Assembly: GCA_005788815.1 (NCBI GenBank)
Contig: SYAZ01000002.1
Location: forward strand, 1-64,000
Direction: 5' to 3'
Length of the DNA: 64,000 nt
Source: Actinomycetota bacterium
GTDB lineage: Bacteria; Actinomycetota; Acidimicrobiia; Acidimicrobiales; Ilumatobacteraceae
A program made the position numbers and the translations under genes. Under the pieces are notes generated by a model. It saw only the letters and a list, made by a program, of their open reading frames with translations, was not told where the DNA came from and made no database searches. This document shows positions 19,073-28,308 of this stretch, piece after piece (position 1 is the stretch's first letter; each line of letters begins with the position of its first letter).

Positions 19073-20005
19073 TTAGTTCCCTACGAATTGATGCAACGTG
19101 GTTCCTGTTGCAAGCACGCCGTCAAGAATTGTGTCGTTCGGAAGTCTCTCTTGGCCAAGATTGTGCACGCCTGGTGGAACGGTGCCGTTGTGAATTGCAA
19201 GTGCAGCGTTAGATGCAACTGCGCCAGCCACCGACGCGAGTCGTTCAGCAACGCCAACAATTTCCACGTGTCTGTTTCCGTTGCGCACGCCGCGCACTTC
19301 TACGCGTAATCCGCCAATGCCGCCTTCAGGGTGTGGTGGCGCAAGCATTGGCAAACGCGCAGTGAGTCGATCTCGTCTGGTGGCAGATACGCGCGATGTA
19401 ATGCGTTGCAAAGAAATTTCAGCGCGTTGCAGTAACAACGGTTCGGGGCTGCCATACCGGTAGCAATCACGTGCGCCAATAGGGTCTGGGAACCAACACA
19501 ATTCGCGGCCACTGCCAGCGGGACGTTGCAACCATTCGCCGTCGTGCCAGCCAATAGAAACTCCAGCTAGAGATTCGTGGTGTTGGCGTGCGCATGCCGG
19601 GCCACCCGTGCCGTGCACCGCAACGTGTACTTCGTCTATTGATTCGAATGCACGCTTCACATGATGCACTAACAAACCAGTCATGCCCGGTGAACAAGCT
19701 GCGCCTGTAATGACAGACACACCGCGCGCAACCGCACGATCGTGTGCATCGAGAATAGACATGACGTCTTGCAAGTTGTCGCTAGCGGAAACTACAGAAA
19801 CGCCTTGCGCGATAAATGCAGAGACAAGCGTGGCGTGAGGCGCACCGTGTGTGAGAACGACTACAGAACAATCAAAGAGTTCGGATGCGTGTTGAAATGA
19901 CGTAGTGCGCGGGCGAATGCCCAACGACTGAAGGTGTAGTGCTACGCGGGACCCGACAACGCCAGAGCCCACAATGCCAATGTTGAAGTCACCTGAGGCG
20001 GTCAC
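19073..20005 (-). CDS. NAD(P)-binding saccharopine dehydrogenase-like oxidoreductase
   Basis: FNIGIVGSGVVGSRVALHLQSLG Rossmann motif; GTG start chosen because it clears the sORF at 20011-20142. Confidence 0.6.
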   Translation of the reverse strand: MTASGDFNIGIVGSGVVGSRVALHLQSLGIRPRTTSFQHASELFDCSVVVLTHGAPHATLVSAFIAQGVSVVSASDNLQDVMSILDAHDRAVARGVSVITGAACSPGMTGLLVHHVKRAFESIDEVHVAVHGTGGPACARQHHESLAGVSIGWHDGEWLQRPAGSGRELCWFPDPIGARDCYRYGSPEPLLLQRAEISLQRITSRVSATRRDRLTARLPMLAPPHPEGGIGGLRVEVRGVRNGNRHVEIVGVAERLASVAGAVASNAALAIHNGTVPPGVHNLGQERLPNDTILDGVLATGTTLHQFVGN

Positions 20006-20010
20006 AACAG

Positions 20011-20142
20011 TTATCTCTGCGGAGTGACCTCGCGCCACCCGCCCTGTGAAGGGGCATCGGGGCTTTTACCCCTGGTGCGCAATACAGCGGCAATGATGCC
20101 GCCCAAGGAAATAGCAAGGATGGCCTGGCGGATGAATTTCAC
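20011..20142 (-). CDS. Small membrane-anchored protein, DLW-39-family-like (not in the supplied ORF track)
   Basis: GTG start preceded by an AAAAGGAGACCCA RBS; encodes VKFIRQAILAISLGGIIAAVLRTRGKSPDAPSQGGWREVTPQR; location beside tRNA-Ile/DUF3566/gyrA fits DLW-39 context. Confidence 0.6.
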   Translation of the reverse strand: MKFIRQAILAISLGGIIAAVLRTRGKSPDAPSQGGWREVTPQR

Positions 20143-20182
20143 TGGGTCTCCTTTTCCTGACTCTGGCTCAGAGTGGGACAGA

Positions 20183-20259
20183 TGGTGGGGCTAGCAAGAA
20201 TCGAACTTGCGACCTCATCCTTATCAGGGATGCGCTCTAACCGACTGAGCTATAGCCCC
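20183..20259 (-). tRNA. tRNA-Ile (anticodon GAT), CCA encoded
   Basis: Reverse complement GGGGCTATAGCTCAGTCGGTTAGAGCGCATCCCTGATAAGGATGAGGTCGCAAGTTCGATTCTTGCTAGCCCCACCA folds as a cloverleaf. Confidence 0.96.
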
Positions 20260-20277
20260 TCTACGGGACTGCTCACT

Positions 20278-20727
20278 CTATCCGTGGGTATGGTCAGGCT
20301 CAACCGTGCGAGCCACCACTTCTTCTTCCAGGACGGTGACCCGGATACCCCCCACCAATTCGGTGATCAGGTTGAAAACCACGGCCCCAAGCACCCAGAT
20401 GCCTGTTGCCAGCACGATGCCAAAGAGGCCAAAGAATGCAAAGCCTCGGAAGAGCTCCCATCCCTTGAACGCAAAAGAGTCCCAGCCGAAGGAGGCCATG
20501 AACTGCTCGAGGTTATTGATGGTGCCAGTGGCTGAGCCAACATTCCAAAGCAAGACACCAGTGATCATGAGCACTAAGTACAAAGCGGCGTGAAAGACAA
20601 GACCCACCTTGAAGACGCTCCACGCATCGATGTCTCGCAAGACTCGTGACACCTTGCGCACACGGCGACGTGATGTGGGGGTTGGTGCGCTTGTACTCAC
20701 ACTCTGAGTGTATTGACTACGCGACAC
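20278..20727 (-). CDS. DUF3566 membrane protein
   Basis: VLRDIDAWSVFKVGLVFHAALYLVLMITGVLLW ... NLITELVGGIRVTVLEEE; typical gyrA-adjacent gene. Confidence 0.85.
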   Translation of the reverse strand: MSRSQYTQSVSTSAPTPTSRRRVRKVSRVLRDIDAWSVFKVGLVFHAALYLVLMITGVLLWNVGSATGTINNLEQFMASFGWDSFAFKGWELFRGFAFFGLFGIVLATGIWVLGAVVFNLITELVGGIRVTVLEEEVVARTVEPDHTHG

Positions 20728-20736
20728 CCAAGATGG

Positions 20737-21000
20737 TCAACGCGATGCTTGCGCCTGAATCCGTAAGCCTTCAGACTGGACAACCACGGTGATGACTCCC
20801 CCAATGTCTTCATTCGCCGACTCGATGCGAGCACCAGTGATAGCAGCGAGAGATTGCGCACTAGATGATCCGCCGAGCACATAGGCCAATGCGATTGCAT
20901 CGGCATTTATGTGCCCACGTGTGATGCGCAGATATTGACCAGCAACAGTGGCAACTAGAAACACACACACTGCGGTGCATGCGCACCACAACATGGACAT
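20737..21000 (-). CDS. Small secreted/membrane protein, possibly TadE/pilin-neighbourhood type
   Basis: Single N-terminal TM MLWCACTAVCVFLVATVAG; start chosen near MSMLWC because the longer ORF overlaps gyrA. Confidence 0.4.
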   Translation of the reverse strand: MSMLWCACTAVCVFLVATVAGQYLRITRGHINADAIALAYVLGGSSSAQSLAAITGARIESANEDIGGVITVVVQSEGLRIQAQASR

Positions 21001-21025
21001 CATTGTCACGCTCGCGCGCGAAGGC

Positions 21026-23473
21026 TCACTCTTCGTCGGTGGAAAGAATTGGTGCGACTGAAGCAACGACTGCGCCATCATCAACGTTCATCAATTTCAC
21101 GCCGGTGGCAGCACGACCCTGACTAGAGATCTGCTTGACCTCGGTACGAATGGTGACACCATTTGATGCAATGGCCACGATCTCATCTTCAAGACCAACC
21201 ATGAAAGCGGCAACAACTTTGCCCTTCTTCTCATTGATCTTTACGCCGATGACTCCTTGCGTTCCGCGACCCTTACGTGGGAAGTGAACAATCTGCGTGC
21301 GCTTTGCATAACCAGCAGAAGAAACGATGAGCAATGCATCGTCACCACGGCCTGGGTCTGCCGACACAACTTCGTCGCCTGCCTTCAGCCTCATGCCTCG
21401 AACACCCGCTGCAGTTCTGCCCATTGGACGCACTTCGTTTTCGGAGAATCGAATGACTTGACCACTTCGGCTGACAATAAAGATGTCGTCGTCACCAGAT
21501 GTTTCGATAACACGGACCAGTTCGTCTTCACCTTTGAGGTTGAGAGCAATGAGACCATCGCGACGGCTGGAGTTGTATGCATCGAACGCAGTCTTTTTAA
21601 CTTGACCGCTCTTTGTAATGAAGAACAAGAACCGCTCGCCAGGGAATTCACGCGTATCAATAATCGCTTGAATAGTTTCGCCTGCTTGCAACGGCAACAA
21701 GTTCACGATGGGAACGCCTCTTGCAGTGCGTTCACGCTCGGGAATGTCTGCTGCGCGGACCTTATATACGCGGCCACGGTTCGAGAAGAACAACAAGTGT
21801 GCGTGTGCTGTAGTGAAGATAACGCGACGAACGATGTCGTCTTCCTTCAGTGCTGCACCCTTTACGCCACGGCCACCACGTGCTTGTGCACGGAACTGAT
21901 CGGCAGATACAGACTTGACATATTGCGCTTGTGTCATCACGATGACGAGTTCTTTATCGTCAACCAGATCTTCAAGTGCCATTTCGCCAACGTCGTGAGC
22001 AATCTGGCAAACGCGTGGCGTTGCAAAATCTTTCTTCACGCTTGCGAGTTCATCTTTGATGACTCCGCGAAGTTTTGAATCGGACTCCAAGATTGATTCG
22101 TATTCCTTGATGCGTTCTTGCACGTCAGCAAGTTCTTTTTCAAGGTCGATACGAGAAAGACGTGTGAGTTGACGCAACTGCATATCCAGAATGTCAATCG
22201 CTTGACGCTCTGAGAATTCGTAAGGCTTCTTCATCAACGCATCTTTTGCTGCTGCCGGATCATCACTCTCACGAATGAGCTTGATGATCTTGTCGATGAC
22301 ATTGAGTGCCTTGAGGCGACCTTCAAGAATGTGGCCGCGATCTTTTGCTTTATCGAGACGGAATTGTGTGCGTCGTGTAACAACTTCAATTTGGTGCGCA
22401 ACGTAACCTTTTAGCGCGTCGGCCAAGTTGATTGTGCGAGGTACACCATCAACAAGAGCAACCATGTTTACGGGGAAACTTGATTGCAGCGAGGTCATCT
22501 TGAACAAGTTGTTGAGAACAACGTTTGCGTTTGCTTCACGCTTCAACTCAATGATGAGGCTTGTCTTGCCACCAGATGAGTTGTCGTTGACATCGGAAAT
22601 ACCTTCAAGGTCTCCGCCGTCAACAAGTTCTTGAATACGAGCAGCAATAGAAGAGCAACTTGTTTGATATGGAAGTTCGGTGCAACGAATTTCCATACGG
22701 CCCTTACGGCCTTCTTCAATAGAAACCTTCGCGCGTGTTTTGATGCTTCCGCGGCCAGTGCGATATGCGTCGATGATGCCGGCGCGACCAAGAATGGAAC
22801 CACCCGATGGGAAGTCGGGGCCCTTCACGAAGTTCATGAGATCGTCTGGTGTTGCGCCAGGATTATCAATGAGGTGCACGGTTGCGTCGATTACTTCGCC
22901 CAAGTTGTGTGGCGGAATTGATGTAGCCATACCAACGGCAATGCCTTGGCTGCCATTGACCAACAAGTTCGGGAAACGAGCAGGCAACACGCTTGGTTGT
23001 TCTGCTGTGCCGTCATAATTCGGAATCATGTCGACTGTGTTTTCGTCGATGCCGTCGAGCAAACGCATTGCTAATGAATGCAGGCGTGCTTCGGTGTAAC
23101 GAGCAGCGGCCGGGCCAAAGTCTGGAGAGCCGTAGTTTCCGTGGAAGTCGATGAGTGGGTGACGCAACGAGAACGGCTGAGCCATACGAACGAGCGCGTC
23201 GTAAATAGCGCCGTCACCGTGTGGGTGATAACGCGCCATGGTGTCACCAGTGACGCGTGCACATTTCACGAATGGACGGTCGGGACGGAAACCTTGTTGT
23301 TCCATGTCCCAAATGATGCGACGGTGAACTGGCTTTAAGCCGTCACGCACGTCGGGCAATGCGCGCGACATGATGACGGACATCGCGTAATCGAGGAACG
23401 ACCGCTCCATCTCGTCCTGCAAAGGAACGGGCTGGATTGGATCACTTGGTGCTGGTGTATTGACGTCGGTCAT
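21026..23473 (-). CDS. gyrA: DNA gyrase subunit A
   Basis: MERSFLDYAMSVIMSRALPDVRDGLKPVHRRI, ARYHPHGDGAIYDALVRMAQ; C-terminal GyrA-box-like QARGGRGVKG. Confidence 0.98.
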   Translation of the reverse strand: MTDVNTPAPSDPIQPVPLQDEMERSFLDYAMSVIMSRALPDVRDGLKPVHRRIIWDMEQQGFRPDRPFVKCARVTGDTMARYHPHGDGAIYDALVRMAQPFSLRHPLIDFHGNYGSPDFGPAAARYTEARLHSLAMRLLDGIDENTVDMIPNYDGTAEQPSVLPARFPNLLVNGSQGIAVGMATSIPPHNLGEVIDATVHLIDNPGATPDDLMNFVKGPDFPSGGSILGRAGIIDAYRTGRGSIKTRAKVSIEEGRKGRMEIRCTELPYQTSCSSIAARIQELVDGGDLEGISDVNDNSSGGKTSLIIELKREANANVVLNNLFKMTSLQSSFPVNMVALVDGVPRTINLADALKGYVAHQIEVVTRRTQFRLDKAKDRGHILEGRLKALNVIDKIIKLIRESDDPAAAKDALMKKPYEFSERQAIDILDMQLRQLTRLSRIDLEKELADVQERIKEYESILESDSKLRGVIKDELASVKKDFATPRVCQIAHDVGEMALEDLVDDKELVIVMTQAQYVKSVSADQFRAQARGGRGVKGAALKEDDIVRRVIFTTAHAHLLFFSNRGRVYKVRAADIPERERTARGVPIVNLLPLQAGETIQAIIDTREFPGERFLFFITKSGQVKKTAFDAYNSSRRDGLIALNLKGEDELVRVIETSGDDDIFIVSRSGQVIRFSENEVRPMGRTAAGVRGMRLKAGDEVVSADPGRGDDALLIVSSAGYAKRTQIVHFPRKGRGTQGVIGVKINEKKGKVVAAFMVGLEDEIVAIASNGVTIRTEVKQISSQGRAATGVKLMNVDDGAVVASVAPILSTDEE

Positions 23474-23488
23474 GTGTATTTCCTGTGA

Positions 23489-25459
23489 TCAGAAGTCGAG
23501 GTTGCGAACATCGCGGGCATTGGTGGTGATGAATTTCTTGCGACTCTCTACGTCGTCACCCATAAGCACGCTCATCACTTCGTCGGCGATAGCTGCTTCT
23601 TCAACAGTGACTTGCAACAATGTGCGAGTAGCGCTGTCCATGGTGGTGCTCTTAAGTTCTTGCCAGTCCATTTCACCCAAGCCCTTGAGGCGTTGGAATT
23701 CTTTTTTGTGGTTTGGCTTTTCTGCTAAGAAACGATTCTTTGCTTGATCGTCTTTCAGATAAATCTTTTCTTTGCCAACTTCGGTGGAATACAACGGCGG
23801 TTGTGCGATGTACACAAACCCTGCTTCCACCATCGGGCGCATCTGCCTATAGAAGAAGGTGAGTAGCAACGTACGAATGTGGCTTCCGTCGACATCGGCG
23901 TCTGCCAATGCGATGATCTTGTGATAGCGAGCCTTTCCAGCGTCGAATTCTTCGCCAACTCCGCCACCAATAGCTGTGATGAGTGCTTGAATTTCGTTGT
24001 TCTTCAACATTTTGTCGAGGCGTGCTCGCTCAACGTTGAGGATCTTTCCGCGGATAGGAAGAATTGCTTGTGTACGTGGGTCGCGTGCGTCTACCGCGGT
24101 GCCACCAGCAGAGTCACCTTCCACGATGAACAATTCGCTCTCTTCAGGCTTGCCACTTGAGCAGTCCTTCAACTTGTCGGGCATGCCTGCACCAGACAAT
24201 GAAGTCTTACGACGAACAGCGTTACGTGCGTTCTTTGCTGCAAGACGCGCCTGCGCAGCAGCAGTTGCTTTTTTCACAACCTTGTTTGCTTCGGCAGGGT
24301 TTTCTTCCAGCCACTCGGCCAAATACTTGTTGGTGCTCTTTTGTACGAACGAACGCATTGGCACGTTGCCCAACTTGGCTTTGGTCTGGCCTTCGAACTG
24401 TGGCTCGCGAAGCTTCACCGCGATGATGGCCGTGATGCCTTCGCGAATGTCTTCACCTAGGAGATTGTCCTCTTTTTCCTTAAGGATGTTCTTGTCGCGC
24501 GCATACTTATTGAGCACTGATGTGAGGGCTGTTTTAAAGCCTTCAACGTGCATGCCGCCTTCCGTAGTGGAAATACCATTGGCGTACCCGTGAATACCTT
24601 CGTAGTACCCGGTGTTCCACTGAATAGCGATTTCGAGTTGCATGCCCTCTTTTTCGTCTTCGTCTTCAAGTGATGCAACCTTGCTGAACAAAGGTTCTTT
24701 CGTGGCATTGAGATGCTTTACGAAGTCGACAACGCCGCCCTTGTATTGGAAGGTGACGGTTTGTTCTTTGCCAGGACGCTCGTCTGTGAAGACAACTTCG
24801 AGACCTTTGTTGAGGAATGCCATTGTCTGCAAGCGCTCCATAACTGTGCGCGCAACGAACTCGGTTCCTTCAGAAGCGAAAATGGTTTCGTCGGGCCAGA
24901 AAGTAACTGTGGTGCCGTTCTTGCGACCACGTGCTGGAGTGCTACCTGTTTTTGCAAGCTTGCCCTTTGGTTTGCCACCGTCGACAAACTCCATGCCCCA
25001 ACGATCTCCGTCGCGGTCAATCTCAAGAACAACGCGACGCGACAAGGCGTTCACAACGCTGACACCTACACCGTGCAGACCACCAGAGACTTTGTAGCCC
25101 TCGCCACCGAACTTGCCACCGGCGTGAAGCACGGTAAGCACGACTTCGGCCGCGCTTTTGCCCTTGTGGGGGCCCGATGGGTACGGATCTACTGGAATTC
25201 CACGGCCGTTGTCGTCGACTCGGCAGCCGCCATCCTCAAGAAGAGTGATGCCAACGCGAGTACAGAACCCAGCCATTGCTTCGTCGATGGAGTTGTCGAC
25301 AACTTCCCAAATGAGGTGATGCAAACCAGCAAGACCGGTGGAGCCGATGTACATACCGGGGCGTTTACGAACGGGATCTAGTCCCTCGAGAACCTGAATA
25401 TCTTTGGCGCCGTAATCGGCGGAGGGGTTCTTTGAGGACTCTTTTTTAGATGCAACCAT
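23489..25459 (-). CDS. gyrB: DNA gyrase subunit B
   Basis: LEGLDPVRKRPGMYIGSTG, EGDSAGGTA, ALADADVDGSHIRTLLLTFF. Confidence 0.98.
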   Translation of the reverse strand: MVASKKESSKNPSADYGAKDIQVLEGLDPVRKRPGMYIGSTGLAGLHHLIWEVVDNSIDEAMAGFCTRVGITLLEDGGCRVDDNGRGIPVDPYPSGPHKGKSAAEVVLTVLHAGGKFGGEGYKVSGGLHGVGVSVVNALSRRVVLEIDRDGDRWGMEFVDGGKPKGKLAKTGSTPARGRKNGTTVTFWPDETIFASEGTEFVARTVMERLQTMAFLNKGLEVVFTDERPGKEQTVTFQYKGGVVDFVKHLNATKEPLFSKVASLEDEDEKEGMQLEIAIQWNTGYYEGIHGYANGISTTEGGMHVEGFKTALTSVLNKYARDKNILKEKEDNLLGEDIREGITAIIAVKLREPQFEGQTKAKLGNVPMRSFVQKSTNKYLAEWLEENPAEANKVVKKATAAAQARLAAKNARNAVRRKTSLSGAGMPDKLKDCSSGKPEESELFIVEGDSAGGTAVDARDPRTQAILPIRGKILNVERARLDKMLKNNEIQALITAIGGGVGEEFDAGKARYHKIIALADADVDGSHIRTLLLTFFYRQMRPMVEAGFVYIAQPPLYSTEVGKEKIYLKDDQAKNRFLAEKPNHKKEFQRLKGLGEMDWQELKSTTMDSATRTLLQVTVEEAAIADEVMSVLMGDDVESRKKFITTNARDVRNLDF

Positions 25460-25491
25460 GGCGCAAATATCCTACCAATTTTGAGGTGTCG

Positions 25492-25815
25492 TTATCGGGA
25501 ACGTCGCACTCGAATCTCAAGAGAATCCACTTCATCTCCGACGTGCTCTTTCAATGTGGCGAGCAATTGTGCTTCGAGGAATTTCAATTGTGTTGCCCAT
25601 GCAGCATCGTCAACTTCTACAACGAGTCGTCTTTTTTCAAGACGTTTTGGAAGCACATGATCGGCGATGGGATCACCCACAATTTCTCTCCAATGAGAGA
25701 ACAGTCCTAATGCAGTGGTCTCATCAGACACCTTCATTTTGCGCAACACTTTTCCGAGCACCTCAGACAATGGTCGTGGAGCTTTGCTTGGGCTTGTCCA
25801 TTCGTCGTCACTCAT
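25492..25815 (-). CDS. DUF721 (DciA-like) protein
   Basis: LSEVLGKVLRKMKVSDETTALGLFSHWREIVGDPIADHVLPKRLEKRRLVVEVDDAAWATQLKFLEAQLLATL; ATGA overlap with recF. Confidence 0.85.
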   Translation of the reverse strand: MSDDEWTSPSKAPRPLSEVLGKVLRKMKVSDETTALGLFSHWREIVGDPIADHVLPKRLEKRRLVVEVDDAAWATQLKFLEAQLLATLKEHVGDEVDSLEIRVRRSR

Positions 25816-26921
25816 GATTGCTCTTCCGTGTGTATTGGCTGTGTGGGAACCACTTGGCCATTTGCAATATGAATGATGCTGTCGGGGTGTGCCGCTGGGG
25901 GCAAAACGTGTGCTGTAGTGATGACAACTTGGCCGTCTGGCATATTGCGCAACAAGCTCTCGCAGCGAACGGGGTCCAGTTCGGACAACACATCGTCCAA
26001 CACCAAAAGCGGTGCTGTTCCCACCACTTCGGTAACTAATCGGTGAATACCTAGGCGAAGGGCCAAGGCCAGGGTCCGGCACTCCCCTTGTGAGGCGTGA
26101 GACTTCGCTGGCATTCCCTTGATGTGCAGAACAACATCGTCTCTATGTGGGCCAACGGTGCTCATGCCTCGGCGAATGTCGTCTTGGCGTGCTGCGGCCA
26201 ATGCGGCCACAAGACCTGGGCTACGCCATTCGGGTTCATACACAAGATCGATGGGCGTTGCTTCTGCGGCCAGAGATTCATATGCCTCACTCACAAACGG
26301 TGCGAGGCGAGCGATTAATTTTGCGCGTGCTTCGCCGAGTTGCGTTCCCTTTTGCGCGAACTGCGTGTCCCATACATCGAGGGTCATTTCAATATCTGGC
26401 GTGAGGCGACCATGCGACTGTTTCAGCAACACGTTGCGTTGCTTAATGATGCGATCCACTTCAAGACGCAACGTGTCTAGCTTTGGCGACAACGCAACAA
26501 GTGCATCATCCAACATGTCGCGTCGCACGCCGGGGCCTTCGTACACCAACTGCAAATCTGTAGGTGCAAACACTGTGGAACGCACAACGCCCAGCAAGTC
26601 GCGCACGCGACCCAGCCTTTGTTTATTCACTAATACCTTGTTGCGCCCTGCCCGGTTGATTTCGGCTTCCACCAATATTTCGCGGCCGTCGTCGTGCACA
26701 ATAACGGCGCGCAAATAAGCAGAGTCTGCGCCTTGTCGCACTAACGCGTCATTTGGTACGCCGCGAAAACTATGAAGTGTTGACAAGTAACTCATGGCTT
26801 CCGCCAAACTTGTTTTCCCTTGTGCGTTGCGGCCGATTACAGCGGTAACGCCTGGGTCTAGCTCGATGATCGCGTGTTGATACACACGAAAATCAATGAG
26901 TTCAATGCGGCGAATCACCAC
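25812..26921 (-). CDS. recF: DNA replication and repair protein RecF
   Basis: RIELIDFRVYQHAIIELDPGVTAVIGRNAQGKTSLAEAM; LVLDDVLSELD; dnaN-recF-DUF721-gyrB order. Confidence 0.95.
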   Translation of the reverse strand: MVIRRIELIDFRVYQHAIIELDPGVTAVIGRNAQGKTSLAEAMSYLSTLHSFRGVPNDALVRQGADSAYLRAVIVHDDGREILVEAEINRAGRNKVLVNKQRLGRVRDLLGVVRSTVFAPTDLQLVYEGPGVRRDMLDDALVALSPKLDTLRLEVDRIIKQRNVLLKQSHGRLTPDIEMTLDVWDTQFAQKGTQLGEARAKLIARLAPFVSEAYESLAAEATPIDLVYEPEWRSPGLVAALAAARQDDIRRGMSTVGPHRDDVVLHIKGMPAKSHASQGECRTLALALRLGIHRLVTEVVGTAPLLVLDDVLSELDPVRCESLLRNMPDGQVVITTAHVLPPAAHPDSIIHIANGQVVPTQPIHTEEQS

Positions 26922-26933
26922 AGCAGCGACACG

Positions 26934-28022
26934 CTACAGACGTTGTGGCATGAGCAAGTAGAGATACGACGTGTCTCCGACTGGCTTAACGATTGCAGGT
27001 TTGTTTGGCGCACTGGTTTCGATAACAACTTCTTCGGTACCGCATGCATCAACGCCATTAGCGAGATACTCGGAGTTGAAAGCAACTGTGATGTCTTCGC
27101 CAGTGAACTGAGTGTCAATATCTTCAACACTTGTTGATCCATCGGTGAGTTGCACGGTAAGGCGAATTCCTTCCGAAGACATACGCATACGAACAGGCGT
27201 CATCTCGGAAGCAAGCACGCGTGTGCGACGTAATGCGTCGAGGAGTTCTTCACGATTAACAATTGCCGAGTTCGGATTGTTTTTCGGAATGATTGTTTGG
27301 TACGGCGGATATTCAGCATTGATGAGCCGCGTGGACAATGTCATCTTCGGTGACTGGAATGTTGCGTCAAGGTCATTAAAACGAACAGTGATTTCGTCTG
27401 ACATATCGAGAAGCCGTTGCAATTCGGCAAGTGCGCGCGCGGGAATCAGGAATGAATCCTCAGAACCCGTGTGCTCGCCTTCAATGTCGCGCATTGCGAG
27501 GCGATAGCCGTCTGTAGCAACTAAACGAATTGCTTTTCCGGTTGAGGCCAACAACACGGCAGACAAGTTGTGTTTGTTCTGGTCTGTGCTGGCTGCTTGA
27601 ACAACTTGCGCAAGAGCAGCTTTGAAGATTTCTGAATTGATGACAACTGGTTCACCAGACGGTGGTGATGAACGGGGAAATTCAATTGCGTTCAGTGTGG
27701 GAATTGTGAATTGTGAACGTTGCGCAGAAATAGTTGCGTTGTCGCCAGCGAATTCAACAGTGATTTTTCCTGAAGGCATTACGCGAACAATGTCATTCAA
27801 CATACGTGCGCTAACTAGGCACTGACCATCGGTGTCTCCGCCTACTGGCAAAACGAATTGCAACGAAATTTCGTTGTCGGTACTGGATGCAACCAGGTTG
27901 TCACCGGTGAGATTCATTTTCACACCAGACAGTGCGGGTGTGCCGGCATTTCGACTGGAGGCGATACGCGCCAATGCACCAAGTGCTTCTGCCAGGATCC
28001 CTTGTTCGCTTCTGAACTTCAT
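26934..28022 (-). CDS. dnaN: DNA polymerase III beta sliding clamp
   Basis: MKFRSEQGILAEAL ... LIPARALAEL ... C-terminal YLLMPQRL; downstream of dnaA. Confidence 0.96.
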   Translation of the reverse strand: MKFRSEQGILAEALGALARIASSRNAGTPALSGVKMNLTGDNLVASSTDNEISLQFVLPVGGDTDGQCLVSARMLNDIVRVMPSGKITVEFAGDNATISAQRSQFTIPTLNAIEFPRSSPPSGEPVVINSEIFKAALAQVVQAASTDQNKHNLSAVLLASTGKAIRLVATDGYRLAMRDIEGEHTGSEDSFLIPARALAELQRLLDMSDEITVRFNDLDATFQSPKMTLSTRLINAEYPPYQTIIPKNNPNSAIVNREELLDALRRTRVLASEMTPVRMRMSSEGIRLTVQLTDGSTSVEDIDTQFTGEDITVAFNSEYLANGVDACGTEEVVIETSAPNKPAIVKPVGDTSYLYLLMPQRL

Positions 28023-28308
28023 AGTCGTACTTTCATGCTCTGTGGTTCATTGTATGACGAAGCGATTACCGGAACCGAGAAGTGATGTATATGTTTAATA
28101 GTGGTAATAAGTGCTGTGGATTGTGGACAGCGACCGATTGAGCCTTGCGCACGTTGAAAAGGCCATGTGTACGGCGAACCCCCCATACGCACAGGTTGCA
28201 CGCTTGCAACTTGTGTAGTTGTGGAGAACCCCATAGTTGTCCCCGACCCCTCACAGGCAGTCCACATGGTCATCCCCATGAGATTCACAGGCCCGTGTGT
28301 CATCGCAA
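28023..28308. other. dnaA-dnaN intergenic region, candidate oriC half
   Basis: Short AT-rich tract (tgtatatgtttaatagtggtaataa, about 28086-28110) followed by degenerate DnaA-like elements gtgctgtggattgtggacag and ttgtggagaa. Confidence 0.45.

Noticed and set aside
20173-20535. ORF MGQMVGLARIELATSSLSGMRSNRLSYSPSTG on plus strand
   Set aside because: It is the antisense translation of tRNA-Ile and DUF3566, a known spurious ORF type
21257-22078. 273-aa plus ORF
   Set aside because: Antisense to gyrA, Cys/His-rich noise
24713-25381. 222-aa plus ORF
   Set aside because: Antisense to gyrB
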